Origin: Dallia pectoralis
Taxonomy: Eukaryota > Chordata > Actinopteri > Esociformes > Umbridae
Assembly (NCBI GenBank): GCA_029465975.1
Contig: CM055754.1
Location: 3,405,953-3,469,952 of the forward strand
Length of the DNA stretch: 64,000 nt
Direction: 5' to 3'
The translations under genes were made by a program, and so were the position numbers. The notes under the pieces are model-generated. The model saw only the letters and a program-made list of their open reading frames with translations, made no database searches and was not told the origin of the DNA. Of this stretch, positions 43,634-55,278 are shown one piece after another (position 1 is the first letter of the stretch; each line of letters starts with the position of its first letter).

Positions 43634-45327
43634 TCACTACAGTATATCAGTTCTGTGAGAGAGCTTCCTGGGACAGAACAGGTCCACTAGAGTATATCAC
43701 TTCTGTGAGAGAGCTTCCTGGGACAGAACAGATCCACTGCAGTATATCACTTCTGTGAGAGAGCTTCCTGGGACAGAACAGATCCACTGCAGTATATCAC
43801 TTCTGTGAGAGAGCTTCCTGGGACAGAACAGGTCCACTACAGTATATCACTTCTGTGAGAGAGCTTCCTGGGACAGAACAGATCCACTGCAGTATATCAC
43901 TTCTGTGAGAGAGCTTCCTGGGACAGAACAGGTCCACTACAGTATATCACTTCTGTGAGAGAGCTTCCTGGGACAGAACAGATCCACTGCAGTATATCAC
44001 TTCTGTGAGAGAGCTTCCTGGGACAGAACAGGTCCACTACAGTATATCACTTCTGTGAGAGAGCTTCCTGGGACAGAACAGATCCACTGCAGTATATCAC
44101 TTCTGTGAGAGAGCTTCCTGGGACAGAACAGATCCACTGCAGTATATCACTTCTGTGAGAGAGCTTCCTGGGACAGAACAGATCCACTACAGTATATCAC
44201 TTCTGTGAGAGAGCTTCCTGGGACAGAACAGGTCCAATACAGTATATCACTTCTGTGAGAGAGCTTCCTGGGACAGAACAGATCCACTACAGTATATCAC
44301 TTCTGTGAGAGAGCTTCCTGGGACAGAACAGATCCACTACAGTATATCACTTCTGTGAGAGAGCTTCCTGGGACAGAACAGGTCCACTACAGTATATCAC
44401 TTCTGTGAGAGAGCTTCCTGGGACAGAACAGGTCCACTACAGTATATCACCTCTGTGAGAGAGCTTCCTGGGACAGAACAGATCCACTACAGTATATCAC
44501 TTCTGTGAGAGAGCTTCCTGGGACAGAACAGATCCACTACAGTATATCACTTCTGTGAGAGAGATTCCTGGGACAGAACAGGTCCACTACAGTATATCAC
44601 TTCTGTGAGAGAGCTTCCTGGGACAGAACAGGTCCACTACAGTATATCACTTCTGTGAGAGAGCTTCCTGGGACAGAACAGGTCCACTACAGTATATCAC
44701 TTCTGTGAGAGAGCTTCCTGGGACAGAACAGATCCACTACAGTATATCACTTCTGTGAGAGAGCTTCCTGGGACAGAACAGGTCCACTACAGTATATCAC
44801 TTCTGTGAGAGAGCTTCCTGGGACAGAACATGTCCACTACAGTATATCACTTCTGTGAGAGAGCTTCCTGGGACAGAACAGATCCACTACAGTATATCAC
44901 TTCTGTGAGAGAGCTTCCTGGGACAGAACAGATCCACTACAGTATATCACTTCTGTGAGAGAGCTTCCTGGGACAGAACAGATCCACTACAGTATATCAC
45001 TTCTGTGAGAGAGCTTCCTGGGACAGAACAGGTCCACTACAGTATATCACTTCTGTGAGAGAGCTTCCTGGGACAGAACAGCTCCACTACAGTATATCAC
45101 TTCTGTGAGAGAGCTTCCTGGGACAGAACAAATCCACTACAGTATATCACTTCTGTGAGAGAGCTTCCTGGGACAGAACAGGTCCACTACAGTATATCAC
45201 TTCTGTGAGAGAGCTTCCTGGGACAGAACAGATCCACTGCAGTATATCACTTCTGTGAGAGAGCTTCCTGGGACAGAACAGATCCACTACAGTATATCAC
45301 TTCTGTGAGAGAGCTTCCTGGGACAGA
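43634..45327. repeat. Large minisatellite, 50-bp unit, 34 copies
   Basis: Unit AGTATATCACTTCTGTGAGA, GAGCTTCCTGGGACAGAACA, G(A/G)TCCACT(A/G)C. About 34 copies, in strict 50-bp phase and nearly identical outside two variable sites. GATCCACTGC is confined to units 2, 3, 5, 7, 9, 10 and 32; GGTCCACTAC alternates with it in units 4-9, so a 100-bp dimer was amplified there. It is the largest array in the window. Confidence 0.98.
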
Positions 45328-46343
45328 TGCTGAGGGCAAATTCATTCTGAATGCAGCCCCACTCTCAAGCGAATGACCAGATCAGCTTACCCAATTGAGA
45401 TGCCCCCAAAATCTGAGGAGAGGACGGGTGGATTGCTGGCCTGCTTTATTAGCTTCCTAGAGTGATAGCTGACACCGTATCTCCCCAGGATGTTGGGGGA
45501 GAGGTGATCATGGGTGTCTGGGGTTGAGGGGATGGAGAGGGGATGGAGCGGGAGGATGACACATCTGCTGTTGTACCGCTAAACCCAAATCTCCCGCTGA
45601 GCAGAGATCTCCGTGGCTGGACTTCTGATTGGCTCACTGTCACTCGGGTTCATGAGAGGAATCGGATATCCAGGGTCCGCGTGTCATTTGTCTCCGAGCC
45701 CAAATCCACAAAGGGCTGTCACATGACACACTCTGTTTTAATTAGCCTGCAGCTCATCTTCTCCTCTCTTCGTATTGTTTACGGTGACCCACGTGGGTTC
45801 AAGGTCGGCGCCGGCGTGATGTCGCCCTCCCCGCCATCTCCCAGTGGATGTGGTTCGTGTTGCCATGGCGATAGCCCGGTGACACCGGTCATCGGAGGGG
45901 CTCAGCTTCACGGTTGAGTGAGCCGGTGAACCGGGGTCAGCTGGAGAGACCGGGCTCTGCTGGACTCCATCCGCGGGGCGGTCCGACCGCCTCGTGAGCG
46001 ACGATCTCAGGGACTCTGAGTCGCGGTGTCTCTGTGCTCAGAGAAATGCCCGCGCAAAGACACACGGCAGCTGACCCGGTTCCTCAACCCTCACCAGGCC
46101 TCCGTTTCACATAGTGTCACAACAGATCCTCAGAACCGCATCGAACTTTTTCAACTGTTTTCAGGTCAGTTGACTCGCGGGTCATCGTTGCATAATTTGC
46201 ATTAATGAAAGACGGGTGAAAAGGTCCGGTTTGTTTATCTACGTTGTTCGCCCCGGAATCTTCTTCCGTTCCGGCGTGTTGTCAGCGATGACCGGGACAC
46301 AGATGTTCTGTCAACATGCCTCGTCTATAAACGACGTGTGCAT
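45328..46343. other. Unassigned; GC-rich 45780-46060
   Basis: The 124-codon plus-strand frame (45543-45917) has no recognised domain. GTTGCCATGGCGATAG (45859-45874) resembles an RFX X-box with one weak half. CpG is frequent at 45800-46060. Confidence 0.5.
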
Positions 46344-46964
46344 TTAATAAAAAACGAAGAATGTTTTCATCTGGGCAGCAGTAGTCATGTATACATTAAA
46401 TAAAACAAACGTGTCTACTTTGCTAGAACAAATATATAGTGGCAGAACTCTTTGAACTCTCTCAACCCTCCACCTTTGAACAACTTGGCTATTTCCTCTT
46501 GTCTTGCGTTCACTATGGTACCTTGTAAATAAAAGTCCAGGTGCAGCCCTAACTGGAACCTGGGGGTCGGAGCCTTCAGGGGCCCTTAAATCAGTCCTGA
46601 CAAAACAAGCAGCATTAACCCCTGCGTTCCCATTTGCTGCCCAATTGGATTTAACAGAGTGGTGCAGGCATAAATAACCCCCACACCAGCTGTGTGACGG
46701 GACAAACACTTGTTTTCTCTCAATCTGCTCCAGCTCTCCTGTCCGCTCTTCCTTTTGCTTTTTCCTGGTTCCATGCTGGCGTTCCTGGCCTAGACATTGC
46801 CAAAATGCTTCCTGGAGGCACCAATTGCGGTTCCTCCGATTACGATATTGGCAGAACCTCAAATGGTTAATTATGTTTTGCTTAAAAAAGTTTTTCGGGG
46901 ACCATTGATTTCCTATGTTTTCCCGTTCAAAATAATAATCATTATCATCAGGAAATGGTTGCAA
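46344..46964 (-). other. Unassigned 206-codon open frame, doubtful
   Basis: The longest open frame not explained by a tandem repeat. The predicted protein has an acidic-aromatic start (DDNDYYFERE), a basic middle (GTRKKQKEER) and no domain I recognise. A second minus-strand frame over 46586-46774 encodes a Lys/Arg-rich start. There is no splice or promoter evidence. It could be a decayed transposon-derived ORF or chance. Confidence 0.2.
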
Positions 46965-47440
46965 ATGCCCGTCTGTTTTGGGTTCAGAATGTCTCCAGAA
47001 CTGTGATCAGAAGCCGTCTTCATAACCAGACATTGCTTGGGAGGGTGGCTAGAAAACAACCTTGCTGTCATCGAACAACACGCTCTAGTGCCCTACACTT
47101 TGTCATATGTTACGGCAATCTTCAATGGGACCGGGTTCTATGGTTCTATGCAGACCAGAACAGACACTAGAGGTGAGTTTGGCGTAGAGGGAAAGATAGC
47201 CACAAAGTACCTCCTCACTGTGAAGTATAGCAGCGGATCTTTGATGTTTTTGGTCTGTTGTTCTTCTCAAGGCCGTGGTTAACTTGTTATCAATATCTGA
47301 CAGTCTCTGCCAGGAAGCTTTATCTAGGTCGTGGTTCGACCTTCTAGCAGTTCAATGATCCAATGCACACCTCTATATTAACGCTAAAATGTCTCACTGA
47401 ACACAGAATTAGGGTGTTGCCATGGCCAACCCAGTCCACT
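46965..47440. other. Unassigned, no gene seen
   Basis: Single-copy sequence; a weak trace of the palindromic repeat near 47085-47100 (TAGTGCCCTACACTTTGTC). Confidence 0.45.
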
Positions 47441-47444
47441 GACT

Positions 47445-47500
47445 CAACACTAGAAGTGCCGGAAATGGGTCATTTGACCCAGAGGCACTTAAACAATATT
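47445..47500. repeat. Possible transposon terminus with hairpin
   Basis: CACTAGAAGTGCCGGAAATG followed by the perfect inverted repeat GGGTCATTTGACCC (47467-47480). It resembles one end of piggyBac-like fish elements, but no matching opposite terminus and no TTAA duplication were found. Confidence 0.3.
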
Positions 47501-48370
47501 TGTTTTGCAGCACTCTATAAATTTACAGAAAGCTCCTTTTAGGAATTCTCCTAGATGTGCATCCTTCCATATTATGTTCCGTTCTGAAAAGCGAATGCAA
47601 AGCTATTTTGCCCAAATAACGTGCTCGCCCTCTCACCCAAAATAAAGCTCGGAAGAGCTGTCCATGCCTGTATTATTGAAGCCACCGCTGAAACTAAAAC
47701 CAAACATCCTTTGTAATTTATTAGAAATATATTAAACATGCACAGTCATTCCGAGAGTCTGAATAAATGCGTACAGCAACCATGGCTTATTAAACAAACA
47801 CTGTACATAAAATGTGTTCAAATGTCTCCCGTGACAGAAAATATCCATTAGCCCCGAAAAAAAAAAAAAATCTTCCTTACAACCATGCAGTGAGACAAAA
47901 CCTTTCTCCGAGGCAAGGTTGAAGGTCTGTCAATCGGTTCGAATGACTGATGTCAAAGTACTGCCAACTATATGGACGGGCTTCAGCTCCAGCCCGTTTG
48001 GCAAACACCCTTGGAACAAGCAGAGTGACAGTCGCTGATTTCAATGGGCTGACGCCTTTCAGTCAGCATGGGTTGGTGGTGTCGTTCTCTTGAGTTCCTC
48101 TGACCCACTGAAGACGTCACGTGCGCCATACAGGTGAGTGCACGTACGCCCACGTGGGCATTCGGTTCCAGCCAGAATTAGAGAACCGGTTTTCTCGAAA
48201 CCTCTACAAGAACGTATCTGTCACCGATTCATCTGCATATTTGTTCACCGGCTCCTCATGAGAACACTAACTGTGGGAACATGAGTTCCGTCAGACTCTG
48301 CGATGCCGTGACCCACGCGACAACACTACGGTTCTCACTACAACGGTCCAGAGAGATGGGGGGAGAAGTG
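47501..48370. other. Unassigned, no gene seen
   Basis: AT-rich then mixed single-copy sequence, with a poly-A run near 47859. Confidence 0.55.
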
Positions 48371-48439
<69 letters not shown>

Positions 48440-48452
48440 CGTGCGTGCGTGG
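48371..48452. repeat. TG microsatellite with GTGC end
   Basis: About 30 TG units followed by GTGC units. Confidence 0.97.
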
Positions 48453-49480
48453 GTGAGTGCGCAATAGTGGGCTTGAAACAATGATAGAGGAGAGATTGAG
48501 TCTAGGGTGAAAGCTCAAACATCCTACATATTTTATCCACACACATATGTCCATACAGGTACTGTAAATTCAGACTGTAATTTATGTATCTGTGTTTCAA
48601 CGGAGTCTGTGAAAACTAGCCCTAACCTGCCAGAGAAAGGGAGAAAAGCCACTATGTGGTCACGGGGTTGCAGAGATTGTACCAGAGGAGAGAGTGTGTT
48701 AAAAACACTGTGTTCAGCTTCTCCTTGTTGTATTGAATTGTAACATACATACATACATACAGTAGAGTCAGAGATCAGTGTATAATCTAGGGTAACAAAG
48801 GAAAAAGTTAAGTTCCAAAAACCACGCCAGATAGAAGTGAGACGTTTACCCTCCGGTGTTCATGAAATTATTTGTCTAATGTCTCTGAGGTGGAGACATT
48901 TGATGGCCTAATAATTCTAAAAGATTGCAAGTAAAAATATCCCAACGCCATCGCGTCGTTACCTTCCATTTCTCAACCCATTTGCACATTTCGGGTTTAA
49001 AGGAATTGTGCTAAAAAGTATTATTATATCGGTAGTCAAAGTATTAATCCTGACATTTACACATTCCGAACTGTCAATACAAGTGGCAGAAGGTCTGATT
49101 TCAGTTTGCTCTGAGGCGCTAAATTACTTTACACCTCTCAGCTCCCGGAAAACAAAGACACTTCTCTAATTGTAGAGACAGGTTAATTTCTCTTACAGCA
49201 CCTGGAAATGAAACTTTTAGAATAATAAGGCACCGGTGCTTGATCGAACCGGTTTGATTTGAGGCAAAACCTGACTAACATTTTGCACAAGTCTAATTAA
49301 AGTCTAGTTAAAGTCTAGTTAAAGTCTAAATGAAATGTTTAGATGTTTCGGTTCTGACACACATTCAGATGGGCTCTTATAATAAAATTGCCATAACAGT
49401 GATCATATAGCATACTGTATTTACAACTAACCATATGCAATGTGTTTATCTACGAGTGTTTCAGGGATATAGCGACTGAG
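48453..49480. other. Unassigned; small repeats
   Basis: ACAT repeats at 48744-48762 and the 11-bp unit AGTCTAGTTAA about three times at 49290-49329. No gene. Confidence 0.6.
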
Positions 49481-49560
49481 AGAGAGAAAAGGCCAAAGAG
49501 AGAGAGAGAGAGAGGGAGGGAGAGAGAGGGAGAGAGGGAGTGAAACAGACAGACATGGAG
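49481..49560. repeat. GA-rich microsatellite
   Basis: GA and GGGAGA units. Confidence 0.9.
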
Positions 49561-50554
49561 AAGGGAAGGCGAGAGGGATGGAGAACGAACGAGGGGAGCT
49601 CTAGGTATGCTTCGCTACTGTCTAGGAATATTATGGATTCCCGGATTCTAGGAAAAGTAAAGTCACCTCGAACAGAGAAACTCTGTGATGGATGATGGCT
49701 GAGCGGGTTTTTTACTGTCTCGCCAAACTCTGGGTGATTTGTGGCGCAGAACGGACTTATACAGCATGGACACAGAATGGATAAACTGACCCTAGAGGGG
49801 GGGGGGGGCATACTAGCACACACCCAAATCTGCCCCCTCTGATTGGTCAAACATGGCAGCAGAGACGGGTACTGGGGGCAGAGGAGGGGCACTGTCAGTG
49901 GGTTTACTCAGCGTTTCTGTACAGGTGCTTTTTGATTCCGTTAGTCACATCTCAGACAGAGGGATTGTCCTTCTCCAAGCTGTGCTGTATGCGTCGATAC
50001 GTTATGTCTCACGTTTCCGGATTCCAAACGCTGGGAGCCGCGCAGGTGTAAATATCCTCTGGCGGTCCAATAACCATCATGTCATTAGGTTGCAGAGCAC
50101 ACATGCCAGCTTGGTTCCTCTGAGGAGTGGGGCAGGTGTGTCAGTGTATCTGACCCCACTAGGCAGAGCAAACTCCCTCTGATCTATTCACTTATTCAGC
50201 CCCACTTTAATCTCATACTGAGGATGACAGGGACAGAGAGGTCTCGCCTTTCTACTGTTGTGCTTCTGTGAACATGCTGAAAGAAAGACAGATAGAGAGA
50301 GAAGACGACAAGCAGAGATTTGAGGTGTGACTGGAAGAAAGTGACAGTGAAGAAGGAAGCTTTAAAGGTCTCGCCCTACCTTGTCGTCTCCTCCTCGTGA
50401 CTCTTAACCCCTGCATTTATGGGTCTCTGGCTACCAAAGGTTAGAGGTCAGAGGTTATGTTAACCATGGTCCTCTGGGAGTCAACTATCACAAAACCCCT
50501 GACCCCAACAAAGACAGACAGAGGCACAGGGTCATGAGAGATCATGGTCAAGGC

Positions 50555-50555
<1 letters not shown>
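49561..50555. other. Unassigned, no gene seen
   Basis: Poly-G of 12 at 49797-49808. The 109-codon plus-strand frame (49853-50182) and the 143-codon minus-strand frame have no recognised domains. Confidence 0.5.
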
Positions 50556-50616
<61 letters not shown>

Positions 50617-50634
50617 GCGCGTGTGTGTGTGTGC
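50556..50634. repeat. TG microsatellite
   Basis: TG run with GCGT interruptions. Confidence 0.96.
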
Positions 50635-50659
50635 TCATCCATGTCTGTGTGTACTGAAC

Positions 50660-50875
50660 AGTGTCTCTCTCTCTCCCTCCCTCTCTCCCCCTCTCTCCCT
50701 CTCTCCCTCCCTCCCTCCCTCCCTCCATCCATCCATCCATCCATCCATCCATCCATCCCTCCCTCCCTCCCTCCCTCCCTCCCTCCCTCCCTCCCTCTCC
50801 CCTCCCTCCATCCATCCATCCCTCCCTCCCTCCCTCCCTCTCTGCCTCCCTCTCTCCCTCTCCGTCTCTCTGCAG
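50660..50875. repeat. CCCT/ATCC tetranucleotide tract
   Basis: CTCC/CCCT repeats enclosing two ATCC blocks (about 50722-50757 and 50806-50822). The pattern CCCT-ATCC-CCCT-ATCC-CCCT suggests duplication of the ATCC block with its flank. Confidence 0.95.
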
Positions 50876-51301
50876 CGGGGGCATTTATCAGACCCCTAAG
50901 TGGCTGTAACAAAAGCAGTGCACCCTGGGAGAGGACCTGACAGCAGTTTTCCCGCATATCGATTGCCTGCGCCTGCTCCAGTTTATGACAAAAGAGTTCA
51001 CGACATGGCAGTCACAAAGTCAATACCGTGATAAATACTCCTCTCCTCTGTTCACTTGTCCGGCACTTTACCAGGCATTTGCCCTGACAGTTATTGCTCC
51101 AACCACAGTAAATCCACGGACCAAAGTAGCCAAGGAAGAAAGAACGGGACTTCTTGGCTGAATTTATGGAGCCAGATTGGCCAAGTTTACTTAATTTAAA
51201 GACGTGTTATAAACACAGAGAGGTCAGTGCTAGTGGAGTGTAGGATATTCTGGTTAAACATATTATTTCATCCAACTCTCTAGGGAACAATGTTTATAAG
51301 T

Positions 51302-51302
<1 letters not shown>
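50876..51302. other. Unassigned, no gene seen
   Basis: Single-copy sequence; nothing recognised. Confidence 0.55.
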
Positions 51303-51373
<71 letters not shown>

Positions 51374-51392
51374 GTGTGCGTGCGTGTGTGTG
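51303..51392. repeat. TG microsatellite
   Basis: About 40 TG units with CG interruptions near the end. Confidence 0.97.
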
Positions 51393-52225
51393 TTAGTGAG
51401 AGACACTGAGAGAAACAGAATAGCATGTCGGTGTCATACACACATTGATTTAAGCATGTCCATTCTTTTCTGAGCGCGTGTGCCACATTACTATAGCTGT
51501 CGCCATGTGACCGGACTACTCTCAAACGCTGAATACATTTCTTTGATATCTCGTCTCATTTCTACCGTCCAAAAACATAATTTGAATAATGATTAGCGAA
51601 TTCAAATCGGGGATTAACGTGTGAGCCGTCAGCAACTGGGTTTCCGTCTTTAACTTTGCGCACGTGTTTACTGAAACACGCGTAGTCAAAGACCCCTGTA
51701 CCGTTCGCAGCAAACGAGGAAACGGGAAGAATGTTTTGTAATTTGGACGAGGTTCCTGCCTTTGCACTAATCCAACAAGTAAATCCTTTTACGTTTAAAG
51801 GTACCAATGTCCCAGCTGCATATGCTCTGAAACACATTAATCAACGTAGCAGATTATGCAGATGAAAATTGCTATGAATTAACATATTTCAATTGATTTA
51901 GTCAAAAATAATATAAATCTAGCGAGATTAATATTTTTTCAATAATAGGTCAGAAATACAGCGTTTAGAATTGAGTGGCGAATCATCTGGTTTAGCATAA
52001 CTCATAAATCCTATTAAAAATGTTACAAATATATCTTCAAATAAATGTATTTATACTTTGGAGGGAGAAAAAAGCCAGCAGGAGAATCCCAATCAGGCTC
52101 TCGTTTCATGTTACTCCGTTAATCAGGAACATTTGTTCTGAGCGTCTTACCTGGCCATCGTCACGTGGTTGTCAGAAGCCCAGAGGATTAGGAGTGGGTT
52201 CTCCACAGCTGGCTGTCCTCCATTA
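51393..52225. other. Unassigned, AT-rich
   Basis: AT-rich single-copy sequence (51840-52060 in particular). No gene. Confidence 0.55.
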
Positions 52226-52300
52226 GATGTTTACATGTTCGTTCGAGTCATTTGGCAGATGTTCTTATCGATAGGAACGTAGAATAAAGTGCATGGCATT
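52226..52300 (-). repeat. SINE/LINE 3'-tail fragment, minus orientation
   Basis: GTCATTTGGCAGATGTTCTT, ATCGATAGGAACGTAGAAT and GTGCATGGCA resemble the reverse complement of the common fish repeat tail (GTCATTTAGCAGACGCTCTTATCC..., remembered). The tRNA-like head is not visible. Confidence 0.55.
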
Positions 52301-52434
52301 CCGTTCCTCTGTGAGACTCTGACCCAAACCGTAGCGTTTCGCCAACATCGTCAAACGGGACTTGGCAGAAGACATTTGCCTCCCTCCAGGTTTGTGTCAA
52401 AATGGACATTTAATAAATATGAGTGTTTGTCAGC
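52301..52434. other. Unassigned spacer
   Basis: Single-copy sequence running into the 22-bp array. Confidence 0.55.
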
Positions 52435-53332
52435 TGTTAACCAGTGGCAGGTCAGGTGTAAACCACTGGCAGGTCAGGTGTAAACCAGTGACAGGTCAGG
52501 TGTTAACCACTGGCAGGTCAGGTGTAAACCAGTGACAGGTCAGGTGTTAACCAGTGACAGGTCAGGTGTTAACCAGTGGCAGGTCAGGTGTTAATCAGTG
52601 GCCGGTCAGCTGTTAACCAGTGGCAGGTCAGGTGTTAACCAGTGGCAGGTCAAGTGTTAACCAGTGGCAGGTCAGCTGTAAACCAGTGACAGGTCAGGTG
52701 TTAATCAGTGGCCGGTCAGGTGTTAACCAGTGGCAGGTCAGGTGTTAACCAGTGGCAGGTCAGCTGTTAACCAGTGGCAGGTCAGGTGTTAACCAGTGGC
52801 AGGTCAAAGGCAGGTCAGGTGTTAATCAGTGGCAGGTCAGCTGTTAACCAGTGGCAGGTCAGCTGTTAACCAGTAGCAGGTCAGTTGTTAATCAGTGGCC
52901 GGTCAGCTGTTAACCAGTGGCAGGTCAGGTGTTAACCAGTGGCCGGTCAGCTGTTGACCAGTGGCAGGTCAGGTGTTAATCAGTGGCCGGTCAGCTGTTA
53001 ACCAGTGGCCGGTCAGCTGTTAACCAGTGGCAGGTCAGGTGTTAATCAGTGGCCGGTCAGCTGTTAACCAGTGGCCGGTCAGCTGTTAACCAGTGGCCGG
53101 TCAGCTGTTAACCAGTGGCAGGTCTGGTGTTAACCAGTGGCAGGCCAGGTGTTAACCAGTGGCAGGTCAGGTGTTAACCAGTGGCAGGTCTGGTGTTAAC
53201 CAGTGGCAGGTCAGGTGTTAACCAGTGGCAGGTCAGGTGTTAATCAGTGGCAGGTCAGGTGTTAACCAGTGGCAGGTCAGGTGTTAGCCAGTGGCAGGTC
53301 AGGTGTTAATCAGTGGCAGGTCAGCTGTTGTA
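52435..53332. repeat. Minisatellite, 22-bp unit, about 40 copies
   Basis: Unit AACCAGTGGCAGGTCAGGTG plus TT. Variants: CAGCTG for CAGGTG, GGCCGG for GGCAGG, AATC for AACC, and GTAAACC early in the array. One irregular junction at about 52802 (CAGGTCAAAGGCAGGTCAGG) marks a recombination or slippage point. Confidence 0.97.
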
Positions 53333-53472
53333 AGGGCCGCGTCAGTTGCAAAGAGCGCTAGTTTAGACCAGAACCCTATGAGTTCAGGCCACTTCACATA
53401 ATAGATAGCTTTTTGGGAGTTGTGTCTGTAGTCAGTGGACCCGTCCTGAGGGCCCGGGCAGGGCTGATGTCA
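53333..53472. other. Unassigned spacer
   Basis: About 140 bp of single-copy sequence between two arrays. Confidence 0.6.
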
Positions 53473-53911
53473 GGCGGTATCTAAGAGGCGGTATCTAAGA
53501 GGCAGTATCTAAGAGGCGGTATCTAAGAGGCGGTATCTAAGAGGCGGTATCTAAGAGGCGGTATCTAAGAGGCGGTATCTAAGCGGCGGTATCTAAGAGG
53601 CGGTATCTAAGTATCTAAGAGGCGGTATCTAAGAGGCTGTATCTAAGAGGCGGTATCTAAGAGGCGGTATCTAAGAGGCAGTATCTAAGAGGCGGTATCT
53701 AAGAGGCGGTATCTAAGAGGCGGTATCTAAGAGGCAGTATCTAAGAGGCGGTATCTAAGAGGCAGTATCTAAGAGGCGGTATCTAAGAGGCGGTATCTAA
53801 GAGGCGGTATCTAAGAGGCGGTATCTAAGAGGCGGTATCTAAGAGGCGGTATCTAAGAGGCGGTATCTAAGAGGCGGTATCTAAGAGGCGGTATCTAAGC
53901 AGCGGTATCTA
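53473..53911. repeat. Minisatellite, 14-bp unit, about 31 copies
   Basis: Unit AGGCGGTATCTAAG with GGCAG, GGCTG, AGCGG and GCGGCGG variants. One short copy (AAGTATCTAAG) lies near 53610. Confidence 0.97.
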
Positions 53912-54440
53912 ACCCCGGGGAGGCCTGGCTAACAGCAGGCAGCAGATCAGTGTCTATAGCTGCTTCGTGTTCACAATGAGCGGGGTAACTACCTGAAAAA
54001 CAACCTGCTGTGTGCTGAGAGCTGTTCCTATGGGAGCAGAGACATAATCCACAACGCTCAGGGGACACTGCATGGAGGGGGGGCGGGGTGGGGGTGAGGG
54101 TTGGGAGTAATAGGATGGCTGAGGTGGAGAAGTGTAGTGTGGAGAGGCGTGGTGGTTAGAAACGGGGGGCAGGGGGAGATGGAAGAGAGGAGAGAGAGTA
54201 AGGGGGGGGGGATAGAAGAGAGGAGAGTGAGTAAGGATGGCTTGGAGGGTGGGGTTGGGTGAGGGTTGGGAGTAATAGGATGGCTGGGAGGGTGGGGTTA
54301 CGGATTTGGGGTTAGGTTGGGTGAAGGAGAGGGGGGTTTGGATGGAAGATGTGCTGGAGACCACAAGCCCCCCCCGTTCGGATGTTACACCCAATCAAAA
54401 CCGTCTGTCTTATTGAGAACGGCAGGACAGTGCTTCTGAA
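53912..54440. other. Unassigned, G-rich, with local duplications
   Basis: G-runs at 54076-54098 and 54201-54210 are G-quadruplex candidates. GAGGGTTGGGAGTAATAGGA occurs near 54097 and again near 54261 (about 165 bp apart), and GATAGAAGAGAGGAGAG-like blocks are duplicated between them. The 146-codon minus-strand Pro/Ser-rich frame comes from this composition. Confidence 0.7.
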
Positions 54441-54860
54441 CTGTAGGTGGAGCTGGGTTACTGTAGGTGGAGCTGGGTTACTGTAGGTGGAGCTGGGTTA
54501 CTGTAGGTGGAGCTGGGTTACTGTAGGTGGAGCTGGGTTACTGTAGGTGGAGCTGGGTTACTGTAGGTGGAGCTGGGTTACTGTAGGTGGAGCTGGGTTA
54601 CTGTAGGTGGAGCTGGGTTACTGTAGGTGGAGCTGGGTTGGAGCTGTTACTGGTGGAGCTGGGTTACTGTAGGTGGAGCTGGGTTACTGTAGGTGGAGCT
54701 GGGTTACTGTAGGTGGAGCTGGGTTACTGGGTGGAGCTACTGTAGGTGGAGCTGGGTTACTGTAGGTGGAGCTGGGTTACTGTAGGTGGAGCTGGGTTAC
54801 TGTAGGTGGAGCTGGGTTACTGTAGGTGGAGCTGGGTTACTGTAGGTGGAGCTGGGTTAC
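54441..54860. repeat. Minisatellite, 20-bp unit, about 21 copies
   Basis: Unit CTGTAGGTGGAGCTGGGTTA, nearly perfect, with two rearranged junctions near 54639 and 54729 where a partial unit is inserted. It runs directly into a CA microsatellite. Confidence 0.97.
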
Positions 54861-55001
54861 ACACACACACACACACACACAGTCAGGGATGGACAACCAG
54901 GAACAATTGTCCCCGCCCTGGCTAAGGGAGGGGTTTTGTGAGATTACTGGCAGCACAACACACACTCGCACACACAAACACACACACATACAAACACACA
55001 G
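54861..55001. repeat. Two CA microsatellites
   Basis: CA runs at about 54860-54880 and 54958-55001, separated by about 80 bp of unique sequence. Confidence 0.92.
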
Positions 55002-55270
55002 AGAAAATAGGTCAACATGAAGAAAGTTACCTGAGTTCCTGTACATTCTGAAACCTGAAAAGCGCTGTAATCCCAGAAATGTTAGGTGTCAGCATGTTGG
55101 CTAGAAGCACATACCTCCAGACGCTCTGTCAGAGGCAACATTCCAGTCATTCCACTGAGGAAATACAGGGTACTGTGAAGCAACTGTGGGGAAGTTTTCC
55201 GATGATTCCTGGCTACCTCAGTTTATTGCACACGGCATTTCTTTCATGTAGACAGGCCAGAGGATATAAT
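55002..55270. other. Unassigned spacer
   Basis: Single-copy sequence; nothing recognised. Confidence 0.55.
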
Positions 55271-55278
55271 ACTATGGC

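Noticed and set aside
43634..45327. Regular 50-bp array considered as a CRISPR array
   Set aside because: Whole units repeat with no unique spacers, no cas genes are present, and the window is clearly vertebrate.
45859..45874. X-box-like GTTGCCATGGCGATAG
   Set aside because: Only one half site fits the RFX consensus well; no promoter context. Kept only as a note in the region entry.
53954..54394. 146-codon Pro/Ser-rich minus-strand ORF
   Set aside because: Explained by G-rich duplicated sequence; repeated YYSQPSP-type segments match the DNA duplications.
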